DNA of 64,000 nt from Ignelater luminosus (lineage: Eukaryota > Arthropoda > Insecta > Coleoptera > Elateridae): contig VTPC01090608.1 of NCBI GenBank assembly GCA_011009095.1, forward strand, positions 20,607-84,606, written 5' to 3'. Positions 22,511 through 34,209 of the stretch are shown here, one piece after another (the stretch's first letter is position 1; each line of letters opens with the position of its first letter). A model generated the notes under the pieces. It saw nothing but the letters and a program-made list of their open reading frames with translations. It was not told the origin of the DNA and ran no database searches. The translations under genes were made by a program, and so were the position numbers.

Positions 22511-24015
22511 CAGCACCGTTACTAGGATATCAGTTGTTAACGTATGTTCCGAAAGTTTTAGCACAATTCTCAATACTTAATCTTTATGTATTACATTAAT
22601 CCAATTTGAATCATCAATATTAAACTTTAATCAACTTATTGAGCATAGAAATATTAATTTAAATTAATGCTAATGGTCCGTTCTCCTAAATGACGTGTAG
22701 TCTCCTTTTAACATTCTCCATCAGCTCTTGGACTGTGGCAAAATTTATTTCTGTTAACTTTTAAAAAACGTCTTTATTGTCTTGTCTTTATTGCTTCTCA
22801 TGTTGAACTTATCTGTTATAAACTTTTCTCGATGGAATTTTCCAAAAATTTGAAGAATTATTGTTTTTAGGCTATGTTGTTCTTTGGTGTAATGGCATGA
22901 TGCTAGATTTGGCTAAAACATTGTATCATTCTGAGGATGGCACATGCTAAAGAAATTCTAAAAACGAGTGTAATCTTTTCTATTTAACGCTTAATGCTTT
23001 ACTCACCCTACATAGGTCAAAAAATCTCAGTTGTTGAAATTGCACACGACATTAATACTTTGTTGGAAAATCAAGCTTTTCCTTTAAATTTCACATTATT
23101 AAGTGTAGTAGTAGTAGTAGTAGTCGAGGAAGCTAAAGCCCAACAAATAAGTCTTTCTAGGCTCTTTTTTACTAACCCCTCGTCATTCTCTCAACCACTT
23201 CTGCGACCATCTACTATTCTTTCATCTGTTCTCTGCCCGAACGAAAGTGAGGATGTCAGGTAGTAATCCAGGCTAGAGAGTTCAACTCCTCTCTTGTTAC
23301 AGTAACGATCTGAAAAGTCTTAAACCTCAGCCTCTCATAATCCTCACATTCTCCTAGAAAGTTGAAGAAGTTTCATTGCCATTCTTTCATTTGGAGTGTA
23401 TTGAGTCTTCCTCTATTCCTATGAGTGACAGATGCCTTCTCTAAGGTGCAGTGGTCTATGAGGACCCCACTTAAAAAGTTTAGGGTACTCTGGCCCTTGC
23501 CTATTAGCCAGTTTGACTTCGACAAGTTAAAACCGGTTATAGCGATAGCCACTGCTTCTTTAAGATAAGTAAGTACTTTATTCATTGAACTGACAATCTA
23601 CCTTAAAGCCTGATGCAAAAGAGAAAAATTTTGTTAGAATCGGCGTATCGTCAGACAAGTGTCCCGTTTTTTTTTGCTGCTATAATACTACATTGTCTTT
23701 CAGCCCAATAAAATTTCTTAAATTGTATACTCCCTCTAATGGTCCAAGAAAGAAATTGGTAAGACTTCTCTTTTAATTTTATTGTTAACAAATAAAAGTT
23801 TGGTTCCATTATTCTTCGAGCAACCTGTTGTAATGGACTTTTTCCATTCTTCAAAAGGTGTTTTAGGTGTCCTAAATAATTTTCGAAAGGAAAAGCTGAA
23901 AATCATCTACAGGTCTATACAGGTCAACATCAGATGGTAAATGCAAAAGAATGTATACGTTTTAGATTAGATATTGTGTACAGTATAACATATTTTTTCT
24001 GAGTAACAAACAAAT
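22511..24015. other. Non-coding stretch with a short TAG/GTA microsatellite
   Basis: Apart from a (GTA)n run at 23104-23123, no repeat or gene is recognised. The small - strand frames at 23373-23585 and 23651-23854 show no domain. Confidence 0.4.
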
Positions 24016-24660
24016 TTAGAGGCTCAAAAGTTTATTGGAAACTAAAACCAATCCAATATTTAGTACAGTTAAAGGCGATATACCCAAATGGTGATTACTA
24101 TCTGCTTGTAATACAAACGAGGAATCACGTCTCAATGGTGTATCAACCCGCCGTAGAAAACCTCTACTATTTAAATACTCGACACTCTGTACATTTATCA
24201 GGTTTCCCGTGGTTTCCCCTAGTGGTGAAGGCAAATGCCGGAACAGCTTCCGCATCAGTCCGCGGCACTCTAAACACAACTAGATACACGCACATCACTA
24301 CTCTAATCACACTCCTCACCACACAATACCAACATCGTTCCGAGAGGAACCGTTTTTCGCGTCACTTCGATCACTTCCACAGTCGCCTCTGGCGGCTTGC
24401 TGGATGTCCTTTGGCATATTTCTCATACAGGTTGCCTTGGTCGTCGGGAGTCCTGGGTGATCCGGAGCGCGGGTTGCTACGCCATCGCCACCTAATACCA
24501 TCATCGCCGTGGACTGGCGTGCGAACTGCTTGGTGCCGGACATTAGATTCACGACCCTCATTTTCTTTCATCTCCAGCCATAGAGGAATTAAATTTCCTA
24601 AATGGCAGCCACCTGCGGTGGCAATTGCGTTGATTCGACGACATTTATCAGAGGAATAGT
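24016..24660 (-). other. CpG-rich segment of unknown nature
   Basis: This block is markedly richer in G+C and CpG than its surroundings and open on both strands, including 174 codons on the + strand (24135-24659) and 81-87 codons on the - strand. Such double-strand openness is typical of GC-rich non-coding DNA in an AT-rich genome. The - strand carries AATAAA at 24028-24033, consistent with a transcript 3' end there. It contains GTTTCCCGTGGTTTCCCC followed by GCAAATGCCGGAAC. No protein domain is recognised. It could be a promoter/CpG island, a SINE or LINE fragment, or a non-coding RNA. Confidence 0.3.
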
Positions 24661-24790
24661 CGATTAATCAAAATAATCGATTATTCGGAAAAATAACTCA
24701 AAGTGATAAAATACTAATTGACTAATAATCGTTAAGTCACCACCTAAATTATTATGCAGACAATCGACTATCAAATAATTAACTACTATG
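24658..24790. repeat. CGATTA/TAATCG-type short repeats
   Basis: Variants of TCGATTAATC and ATAATCGATTATTCG occur in both orientations (AATAATCG, ACAATCGACTAT). They connect the CpG-rich block to the GC-rich array. Such clustered short inverted motifs can be subterminal repeats of a hAT-like element, but no transposon end was found. Confidence 0.4.
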
Positions 24791-24846
24791 AGCTTCATAA
24801 AAAAACCCAATCCGCGTAGTCTGTGAAGTCAGAAACTTACGTTGGA

Positions 24847-25800
24847 GGCCTGCACGAGCCGGGTGTTTTAGTCGGACCTTTGCGCGCCCCGGCCTGAAGC
24901 TCGGGTTTGGGTCCAGCTGGGCTTCATTTTAACAATTCATCAGACTTTTGAGTCTACGTCCAATCCTGTCAAGACATCCGGGCCTGTTGCGCTTTTCTGC
25001 CCTGTCGGACCTGTCGAGCCTATCGGGTCGGTTATTTTTCTACTGATCCGAAGCGGACCAGATTAAGATCTTTTTTGTTTTAAGTTGGACAGGGTATTTT
25101 CGTATTGAGGATTGTTGAACTGACTTGGATAGGTGTTATTTTTGAACTCACCTGGACGAGCATTATTTTCATACTGAACCGAAGATGAGGATCTTATTAC
25201 ACCAGATCAGAACGTTTTCTCACTGAGTCGGACGAGCATTATTTTCGTATGGACTAAGGCGGGTATTGCTTTTATACTGAACCGAAGTAGAGAAGTTTCG
25301 AATCGTACCGTAGAAGCCTGCACGGTTGGATTTGATAGTAGGATCTTTGCGCGGCCCTGCTCAAAGCTCGGGCTTAGGTCGGACCGGGCCTCAGTTTTTA
25401 CAAGGTACCTCGGACCTATCTGGTCTGGTCTTATGTCAGGTCTCCTGGCCCTGTCGGATCGTACCGGCTTGTCAAATAATTCAGGGATCTTGGACCTATC
25501 ATGCTTCCCGGGCATGTCGGGTCTCTCCGCCCTGTCGTGCTTCCCGGCTCTGTCGGGTCATTCGGGACTGTGGAATCGCTCAGGGGTCTCGGAGCTGTCA
25601 GGCTGTCAGGTCCCTGATTCTGTTGTGTTTTCCGGCCCTGTTGGGTATCCCGGCCCTGTTGAGTCTCCCGGCCTTGTAGTGTCTCTCGGCTCTTTGGGTT
25701 TTTCCGGCCAATCAAGGAGTTACCGAGTTTTCTTCGAGCCGCGTCAAATTTAATCTCAGTCGAATCGGGCCTGAGAATTCCGGCCCGTACAGGACTTTAA
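24847..25800. repeat. GC-rich degenerate repeat in two units of about 466 bp
   Basis: Two long units start AGGCCTGCACGAGCC (24847) and AAGCCTGCACGGTTGG (about 25313). They share TTTGCGCG-CCC-GC, AAGCTCGGG-TTnGGTC and TTTTCnTACTGAnCCGAAG. Within them, roughly 10-20-bp variants of TCCCGGCCCTGTTGGGT are strung in tandem, densest at 25500-25700. Open frames on both strands (for example 25326-25753 + and 25207-25715 -) are repeats read as codons, such as QQGRDTQQGR, not genes. Confidence 0.65.
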
Positions 25801-26977
25801 CTTATTTCAATGATCTGTTTATCTCACATTAACAATTTAGACATACTTATACAGGATGTCCCATGACATACGTCTGATATTTCACCAATGTAATTTAGCT
25901 CATTACAAGTCGAAAACAAACGGTGGCCATTTTGGTTATTCTCAATATTTACTGAGTTACGGATATTTCTAGTTGTAGCTAGACTGAGTAGTACTACAAA
26001 AAAAACGCAATTTTACTTATCAAATTTGTTAATTGCACTAATTCACCTGGATAAAAGGCAAAGGGGGAGGGGGGACGCAAACCAAAAAAAACCGCCTGCA
26101 CCTTAGTACCAGAAATTGGGGAGCTTTGTGCTAAGGTCGAGTTGGGTTTCATCGGTGTCCGTCAGAGGAAGGTGAGTACGGGAGGTATCAAAACTCAGTT
26201 TGAGGTGTTTATTTCCGTAGTAAGCCTGTGTACCATCAAAAAACTTTTCCATCGCCTGGGCCAGTGGTAGCAAGTTTTCAAATTTTAACGAAAAAAATTC
26301 ATAGAGCAATAATGAGAAGAGCTAGAAGGACGAAATCTGGCATGCGTACTCAGGATACCTGGGAGAAGAATTCAGTACTTTTATGACGTCGAACGCAGAG
26401 AAGAATCATCAATTAGTTCAGCAACTGAAGTTATAAGCGAAAATCTTCATGGTATACTATTTGTGTGGAAACTTTTAAGTAATAATCTCAATACAGAAGA
26501 AATATATTAATGCTGAATTTTAGCAATAACAAAACAAAATCTCTACTAACTCTTTCACTTACAAATGTTGTAATGTTATCACATACTCGGCTATACTTAC
26601 GCACTTATGCACTACATTCACAAAACAAGATTATATCAATGTTCAATACTTTAAAAATAAAACATTACATAGATCGATGTATTTGTAAAATGAAAAAGAT
26701 GTAATCTTTGTGACGTTATTAATTGGACTCAGTGGTGACGTGATATTCACGTCGGTTATTGGACATTATGACGTGTATGACCAAATATGACCAGATTTAG
26801 AGGTCGTCTGTTCGTCACCATGTTTTATTTTAGACTGTCACATTATGAAATCTTTTACAATTACGAAACTATTATCTAGGATAAACAAAGCTAAGGTTCG
26901 TCTTTAAGAACAATATAGGAATCTTTATACTAATAGAATGGTTCATAATTTTTATTTACCCTGTAATAATAATACTA
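25801..26977. other. Unclassified stretch with a transposon-like end at 25849
   Basis: TACAGGATGTCCCATGAC at 25849 resembles the end of a TA-flanked transposon, but no partner end was located. The 68-codon - strand frame at 26103-26309 and a + strand frame near 26350-26500 containing YFYDVERREESSISS look more protein-like than their surroundings, yet I cannot place them. Confidence 0.3.
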
Positions 26978-27506
26978 TAGGGTGTATTATTTCAGGAGAG
27001 AATATCAACGCTACTCGATTCTGCATCAAAAACTATGCAATAAACTCTGGTACCAATTTGTTGGTAACTCTTCGGTTGTGGAGATATTAAGAGTCGTATA
27101 TTTTTGTATAATTTGCTTATGACTGCCCAAGATTATTAAATAAAAGTAACCACCCATAGTTTAGGTATCAGAAAACATAAATCAATCATATTTTTCTCCT
27201 ATTTACCAGCAATTTTCTTTAAAATGGCTTTTACACAATGCAATTGCTTTGATTTACTTGTTTTTAGAAGATATTGCAATACTGTATTTACCTAGAAACA
27301 TTAATAATAACGACCAGCAAAAATGTTACTAAGGTAACCAGGTTAATAAACTTATGACCTATTCTTGCTCTACTTACAATTTTCATACAGCGCTGCAAGT
27401 ATTAAAAATTTGCGTTTAAGATGAACATTTTTATAATATTTTTTGCTCAATATTTCAAGGAGAATCGAGTGGTGCTAATATTCTCCACCTGAAATAATAC
27501 ACCCTG
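26978..27506. mobile_element. TA-flanked MITE, 529 bp
   Basis: AGGGTGTATTATTTCAGG at 26979 is matched by an inverted copy ending at 27505. The similarity continues to about 45 bp (GAGAATAT and ACTCGATTCT blocks). TA lies at 26976-26977 and 27507-27508. No coding content. It is consistent with a Tc1/mariner-type MITE. Confidence 0.8.
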
Positions 27507-27869
27507 TATATCGATGTGCCAACAACGTTTTTGAAAAGAACCTTTATATTAGTTCAATATTCATTAAATCAAACAAGATACATTTAGTTCTAAACTAAAA
27601 TAAAATAAGATACATATACAGGTATGCAATAATTGATCTCAAAAATTAAAAGTCAGGGTACTGGAAGTAATTTTATTTCCAACACCAACTTCAGAACTTG
27701 TTATTTATTATAAATATCAAAGCTGAAAATTGTTTCAAAACTTTCAGGATATACGTTATTGATGCCTAGTGTACTTTCTTTGTCAATCTTATTTCGACGA
27801 ATATTTTATTTCTAATTATTGACACACCTACATATGCGCTTGGAACGGCCCTGGTAAATTCTTCACTAA

Positions 27870-28030
27870 TTGGTTTTAATAAAACTGATAAGTTGTAAAA
27901 ATATAGCTAAACATTAGACGGATTGGATGTTTAACTTCAAACTTCAGTGAAATAAATTACATAAGTTAAAAAACTAGAAATCACAGGGGCGAGTAACTTT
28001 ACAAATGCATATCTTTATAATATTTCTCAG
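27870..28030 (+). repeat. Solitary unit related to the 22-kb tandem repeat
   Basis: It carries, in the same order, TTTTAATAAAACTGATAAGT, AAAAATATAGCTAAACATTA, GATTGGATGTTTAAC, AAACTAGAAATCACAGGGGC and GAGTAACTTTACAAATG. These parallel the blocks of the 21990-22510 array. It is more diverged than those units are from each other. Confidence 0.5.
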
Positions 28031-29379
28031 AAATATTCTCGAGACAATAAACTATATAACAACATTTATCCAGTTAGATATATTATAGAATTAATCTTGC
28101 AAAAATAAATATTTCTAAATAAAGCGTAAACTTGATTGATAGGCAAAAACGCGATGGTAATTTAAAAAAGTCTAGATCACAACTTGTCATAAGGAAGGTC
28201 ATACTGTATTATCATACTTAAGTTTATAGTTCTAACAATTTTGATTTACCTTTAGTCTATTGACATAATTACCTAGTGTCATTTGAGTAAATTAAAAATA
28301 GACTTTTTGCTCTTTTATGATGTTTTTCATTTGAATTTGATTGCTGATGAAAGAGTTGTACCTATTTTAAAATAAATTTAAAGTTAATTCCTTTGCAAAT
28401 AACAGAAAGAAGTTTTAAATAAATGTAAGTCGTCTGCATTTAAATCTTCAAGTCACATACTAATGATATGAATGAATACAACATACCGTTTAAACAGTCG
28501 CGTAATTTTCAAAGTGAAAAGCGTCGGCGTCGCCTATTTATTTTAAATTCATTTGTCCCCCAAACAACAGTGTAAACGCAGGTGACTCAATTAAAAACGT
28601 TCAGTTTTTATCATTAATTACTGTTAAACTGTTTGCTAGGTCAAACTCATGTGTTGAATTTTAAGCTGGGACCTGCATAATAGTTTGGTCATCGTTTTTA
28701 TTGCCCGTATTTCACTCTCATATTGCTATTAAAGAACACACTGTCTATTTTATACTTTGTTAAACAAAAAAGAGGCTTTAGCAAACTAATAAGTGATAAT
28801 TGTGTCATTAAGTTTGAATATTATAGTGATATAGCATAAACACAACCCGTAGTATATTATGTAATAATTAGTTTTCATTTTTATTTATTATTGAATTTAA
28901 AGTCGTTGTTTACATTAAAATAATTTCTTTTCATTTAAGTTACAACAAGGAAAATGTTTATTATTATTCTATAATTCAACAGTCTTTACCATCCAAGCCT
29001 AGAATGTGGAGAGATCATTATAACACGTACGAAGTAATGTCAGGATGACCAACAACTTTAATTCTTGCGTAATGCAGTTGTGAAACTTGTCGCGAACGTG
29101 TAAAATTTGAATTATTGCTTTGTTACCCATAGGTATGTAAAGTGCAAAGTTAATTTAATACCATTATACGACTTACACAGGTAGTGTGTTCTTCATGCCC
29201 TCATTTTGCATTGCGTTACTTCTTATGATAACCGTTCACCAAGGTTCACTCAATAGAACTTAAATCATGTTACTTCAGCAAAAAACTGTTAATTAATATC
29301 GGGTTATTTAAGCTATGGCTATTATTTAAAGTTTGTTCTTTTTTATAATTATGTTAATCTGGGTACTGATACAGAGAAA
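28031..29379. other. AT-rich non-coding stretch
   Basis: No gene or element with visible ends was recognised here. Confidence 0.4.
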
Positions 29380-30406
29380 TTAATGCATTTTTTTTATTTC
29401 CCATACCATAATTACTGATGCACAAGTAGCAGGTTTGTATATATTAGACCCATTGTTCTGATAAAAGTCTATAATATAATCATCTGATCTATTATAATTA
29501 TAAAACAGGTTTGTTTTCAAAGACATCTCATCTACGCATATGACACAATATTTAGCATCTTCTGCTAAACTTTCTACTTTCAATGGAATCACCTGAAATA
29601 TAGATTTATTTATTCCAGGTGAAATTTAGAGGTCATTCGACATAATGTTTTTTTATGCTGTAGTTGAAATGTTCCCTGTAAAAACCGATATACCATAGGA
29701 CCCAAAAAATAAACAGTAAGGGCAAACTGTTTAAAAGTGTCTGAGTACCGAAAACCGTTTGATTTCTTTTTGAAATTGTAATTGCATTATAATAAGCTGA
29801 GCTAAGCCTTCTCCAAAATTTTCTTTGCAAAAGGTTATAAAAGCTTCGTTAGAAAAGTCTTCCCTCAATGAATTCTCTGGTTGTAGCGAATTTGAAAGTC
29901 GGGTGCATTTTCTTTTTAGATGTCGAATTTCAGAATGTAATTTCCATTTTCTAAGAGTTGATGCAGGCAACTTTGGTGATGTTTGTACTTCCACTAAAAA
30001 AAGTTAACTGAATTGTAAGAAAATGTGCAAATTGAATAAGGTCATCACAATATTTTTAGTTGATAAATTTATTGTGCAGTATTTGCAAGTATTTGTTCAA
30101 ATTGGCAGATTGTTACAATATTTATCTAAGCAGATTTTCAAAACTAGTGAAACTCTCAAGTGATTGTCTATTGCCTGATAAATCTGACTGATATATTTAG
30201 TAACTTACCACTTGACGAAGATGTAATATATTTTGAAGATGCTGCCACACATTCTGCGTTACTCTTTTTTACTGGTGTTTCAATGTTTGTATTATCTAAA
30301 ACAGCAATCAAATTCTTTACTGTAGTAATTGATTCTGTTGTTTCAAAAACATCTGTTGCAGGTGGAATATCTTCAATTTCCATCATGTTTGCTTTAACAT
30401 CAGTTC
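29380..30406 (-). pseudogene. P-element/THAP9-like transposase relic
   Basis: Three - strand blocks in the right order resemble P-type DNA transposases. Block 1 (30406-30209) is an acidic, Ser/Thr-rich exon with a plausible acceptor (TTTTTAG) and donor (GTG|GTAAGT). Block 2 (from 29993) opens after TTTTTTTAG with a basic coiled-coil-like helix (LRKWKLHSEIRHLKRKCTRL). It continues through FCKENFGEGLAQLIIMQLQF, shifts frame by one base near 29753, and goes on QFALTVYFLGPMVYRFLQGT. Block 3 (29592-29380) reads CVICVDEMSLKTNLFY and KPATCASVIMVW, recalling the DEMSLK region of THAP9-like catalytic domains. No THAP zinc finger was found upstream and the C-terminal half is missing. Confidence 0.65.
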
Positions 30407-31137
30407 CTAAAAAAAAACAGGATAACCATATGAGAGAATTGCCAGGGACTCTTTTCTTTATTAATAACACAATATCTTGGCCCCAAAAGTTCTCATCTCT
30501 TAACGCTGTTTGAAACGTTTGATGCCTGAAATCAATTACTCTACTACATGCAAGATTGCAAGCACAAACAGACAAATACGAAAGGTTAGATGGTTGACAT
30601 GTCCTTTGTGGGTTCATTGATGAGAAGAAAACGATAGACTGTTTATTCCACACAACTTTTATTAAGATATCGATAACTTTTTATCGTATTCTTCTGAATA
30701 CAAAAGAATAATTATATATTTTACCTTTAAAGCCTATTCCTTCCATAAATACAGTAAGAACAGCAGTTTTTTAATCTGGTTTTGCTCATTGCAGCATACC
30801 TGCTACTTAAAAAATGTACACCACAAATTCTCTTTTTGTTAATTATTGTTCAATCTTTTTTTAATATATCCATTCATCCTCTTTGTTCGAGCCATGAAAA
30901 TGCATACCGAATAAGATCCAATGATGCGGAGAAGAAATTCAGGTTAGCATTATCCCTGCTGTTATTTTTACAACTTCTAGCGATGCAATAGATCACCATT
31001 GTTTATTGTAAGCTATACGTGCTACTCGAATAAATGAGCAAATTCTTTTATATTTTACAAAACCCGACGACCAAGTCCTCCCTTTTTCTAAGAAATGGAT
31101 GTCCGTTGGACTACAAAGAAGAGGAGAACGTTGCAGT

Positions 31138-31152
31138 AGGGTACCTACATCT
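31138..31152. repeat. 15-bp target-site duplication of the LINE, left copy
   Basis: AGGGTACCTACATCT here is repeated exactly at 37333-37347. It directly precedes an ATT-repeat tract (31153 onward), which read on the - strand is the AAT-repeat tail at the LINE 3' end. Confidence 0.85.
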
Positions 31153-31461
31153 ATTATTATTATTAACGCACAACAGGCCTTGAAGGCCTAGGGCAAAATT
31201 ACAATTATTTATCATACACTTTTATTACATTCAGCGTTATATTATTTTATTGTGTTGGATCTGGTGGACTATTCTTTTCCATTCCTGTCAGTTTAGTACT
31301 TTTTTCTTCCAGTCTTTTACTTCAATACACTTCAGGTCTTCTTCCGCCTTGTCTCGCCATCTTTTTCTCGGTCTTCCTTTCCTTATTGGGCCTATTAACC
31401 TTCTGTGAAGAACCAGTTTGAGCATTCTCCAGTTTGGCATTCTTTCGACATGCCCTAACCA

Positions 31462-31674
31462 TCAAATCCTGTGCGATTTGGAGAACCTTATGATGGGGGA
31501 TTTGTTGTACAACGACATTAGCTCTTTATTATTTCTTCTCTCCCAGCCTTCTTCTGTCTTCTTCCCACCAAAGATACCTCTCAGGATTTTTCTTTCCCAT
31601 CCCTCTAGTATTTCCCTCTCCTTCTTATTTAAAACCCATGCCTCACAAGCATACTTTACTGTGGGCCTAATCAC
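31462..31674 (-). pseudogene. LINE C-terminal segment
   Basis: On the - strand it reads RPTVKYACEAWVLNKK, then WERKILRGIFGGKKTEEGWE and ELMSLYNKSPIIRFSKSHRI. These are the conserved region after the reverse transcriptase in many insect LINEs (RP-x-YG-E-W, then ERK-LR-I-G). The downstream continuation (expected RWLGH-type motif) is broken by a frameshift. Confidence 0.75.
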
Positions 31675-31872
31675 CGTTTTATAAACTCTTAGTTTGCATT
31701 TTCTGGATACGTCCTTTTACTTCATTTGGGACCTTAAGCTGCCTAACTTCTTATTCCCTTTTGCTATCCTTGCCTCCGGCTTATATCTTTCCTTTCCTTC
31801 GTCGTCAATTACCATATACAAACTTACCGACCTTTTCAAATTTGTATTCTTTGCCATCAGCTAGGTTCACAT

Positions 31873-32268
31873 TCAGCTCTTTTTCTTTGTTTGTTTCTTT
31901 TGCTCCCATGACCACATATACTTGGTTTTATTCAAGTTTATTTCTAAACCACACTTCTTCGCCTCTTCGTCAATCCTTCTCACCACTCTCTTCAGTTCTT
32001 TTTTGGTCCTAGATAATATTGTCAGATCATCTGCGTATGCTATACACTGGTGCTCATTCTTAAAGATTGTTTCACCTGTTGTGAGTCTGCTGTTCCCGAC
32101 CATCATTTCCAAAACCAGGTTGAACAATGTTGTGGATATTGGGTCATCCTGTCGTAGTCCCTTTCTCACTGGAAATTCCTTAGATCTTTGGCCTTGCCAC
32201 GCAATTTTACATGTCGAGTTAACTAGGGTCATTTTTAGCAACTTGATCAGCTTTTTCGGCACTCCCAA
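31873..32268 (-). pseudogene. LINE reverse transcriptase, catalytic part
   Basis: It contains FPVRKGLRQDDPISTTLFNL (the usual RQGDP is changed to RQDDP) and the catalytic box CIAYADDLTILSRTKKEL, followed by LEINLNKTKYM. The YADD motif is intact. The frame ends downstream in lysine-rich read-through and is truncated upstream by the hAT insertion at 32270. Confidence 0.85.
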
Positions 32269-32269
32269 C
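32262..32269. repeat. 8-bp target-site duplication of the hAT element, left copy
   Basis: CTCCCAAC at 32262-32269 pairs with CTCCCATC at 36013-36020, a match at 7 of 8 positions. An 8-bp duplication is diagnostic of hAT transposons. Confidence 0.75.
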
Positions 32270-32280
32270 CAGAGTTGAGG

Positions 32281-32690
32281 TACTCAGTACAAAAATGTAC
32301 TGCAAATACAGTCATCAGTAGTATAAGTACTTTAAGTAGTTTACTTTCAGTACTTTTAATATTGCTGTACTGGTACTGGAATTTCCAGTATTCTATCTAC
32401 AAAGTACTGGTACTGGTACTTTTCTTTTAGAATTTTTAACAAGTACTACTTGTTACTTAAAAAAGTACTGTAAAAATATAAACTACTTCCAGTATTGTGT
32501 CCAAGTACTCCCAGTACTGTAAAATTATAGACACTCCAAGTAGTTTACTGAAGCACTTCCAGTACAAGTACTGTAAAAAAATAAACTATTCCCAGTATTG
32601 TGTCTAAGTACTCCCAGTAGTGAAAAGTACTGTAAAATTATAAATACTCTAAGTAGTTTACTAAAGCACTACCAGCATTACTTTTTTATA
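32281..32690. repeat. Left subterminal AGTACT-type repeats of the hAT element
   Basis: The palindromic core AGTACT/AGTACTT and phrases such as CCAGTACTG and GTACTGGTACT recur many times over about 400 bp. hAT transposases bind short repeated subterminal motifs, so these are probably the binding array. Confidence 0.75.
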
Positions 32691-33299
32691 TAGAAATAAT
32701 CCAGGTGCTACTTATTTAGCATTTAGGTAGGAAAAGAGAGACACTTTATTTTCATAACTATCATCGCATTAACCTGTAAAACCTGGTCGTTACATGATTA
32801 GCACAGTACAAGGCAAAATCTTAGTTTGCTATTTTTCGCCCTTTTTGCTTCTACAATTTTTTTCCTTATTTTGATATTTTTTTTGTTTGTTTCTCATATC
32901 TTCCCAATTATTTTTTAAGTTATTCCATAAAATGTAAAATTTAAAATGTCAGTATGCTTTTTAAGAAAACAAATAACACCCATGAATTCTGAATTTGCTG
33001 TCTTTGATAGTTTCATATACATACATAATTAAAAAGTAAAACAAAAAACAAAGAGATTTCACATTGCAAATTCAGGATTAATCTAAGAAAAAACTTTAAA
33101 ATTCCAAGGGTACCTTTGACTTGTGTTTTTGTTGTTCTTGCGGTACTACAAACAAGAAAGTTAAAAGTTTCTACCTAAAATGTTTAATTTAATAGCATTT
33201 CATTCTTTGTTTTTCTTAAATTAGACTCTACAAACACATTTAAGTAAGCCTAGAAATTTTCAATGTCTTCAACAGGTTCATTTATAGTTTACTTCTATG

Positions 33300-33539
33300 C
33301 AGGGCCGGCTGGAAGTCTTGAGGGGCCCAGGGCAGCAAGATTTTGTGGGGCCCTTAAAATAAAAAAAGAAGAAACACTGTTTTTTTAGACATAGTCTTAT
33401 TTGTTTATTTTAAATATTAAAAAAAAATTAGAAATTTTATTTGTTCTGAACATATCGATACAAAGAATTAATCATTTTTCTTTCAAGGCGCGGGGCCCTG
33501 GCCGGTTGCCCCACAAACCCGGCTCTTCAGCCGGCCCTG
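33300..33539. mobile_element. 240-bp hAT-type MITE nested in the hAT element
   Basis: The ends CAGGGCCGGCTG (33300) and its inverted copy (ending 33539) fit hAT termini. The flanks CTTCTATG (33292-33299) and TTTCTATG (33540-33547) form an 8-bp duplication with one mismatch. It is GC-rich at both ends and AT-rich in the middle, with no coding content. Confidence 0.85.
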
Positions 33540-34209
33540 TTTCTATGCTGTCCTTCTTAGAATTTTAATTTAAAACTCCAAATGCTTTGTTGAGCCGTAA
33601 GTGCAAATGGGTTACAAGAACCAATGCACATAGATTTTACAAGCCCTTTATGGCACAAAATTTATGAAAGATTCGTATAAAGGGGATGATGCACATTGAT
33701 GGTTAAAATTCTCAGATAAGAGGTTAAGCTATTGTCAGGCAGGCTATTCAAAAAGATGGAATATTAGGATTACAAGTGAAAAAATTATGGTGCTTTTATA
33801 AAACAAGGAATCTTAAACAGTAAAACCTTAATACTGAGTTTTGTTATTCTTGTTATTACTATTACTTATTTTTGGCATGTTATTTCTTCCTTTATACATT
33901 TTTTCTATTATATTTTTATTATATTTTCTTAAAGTGCTTCTAGCTCGTTTTTTAATTTCGTAGTGCTCTTTTTTGTTTCTGTTCTTCTTAGATCTTTCAC
34001 TGGTCTTTTTTGATTTTTTTTGCTTCAAAATCAAATCTCTAATTATCAAAGATGCTTAATCTTTAAAAATTTTCTAACAATTGAGTTGATTACAAAGGAA
34101 TATACCTAAGCTTAATGATTTTGCAAAAACCAGTCACAGTGGTAATGGATAGCCTGTAAATAATTTTCAATGGGAACTTTGTATAAAATAATCTCTCTAC
34201 TGGGAACCC

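Noticed and set aside
24135..24659. 174-codon + strand open frame in the CpG-rich block
   Set aside because: Overlapping open frames occur on the - strand, the composition is GC-driven, and no domain or splice structure is seen. It was treated as a composition effect.
25207..25753. Five overlapping open frames of 94-117 codons on both strands
   Set aside because: All are the GC-rich short repeat read as codons (patterns such as QQGRDTQQGR and PALSGHSGLW).
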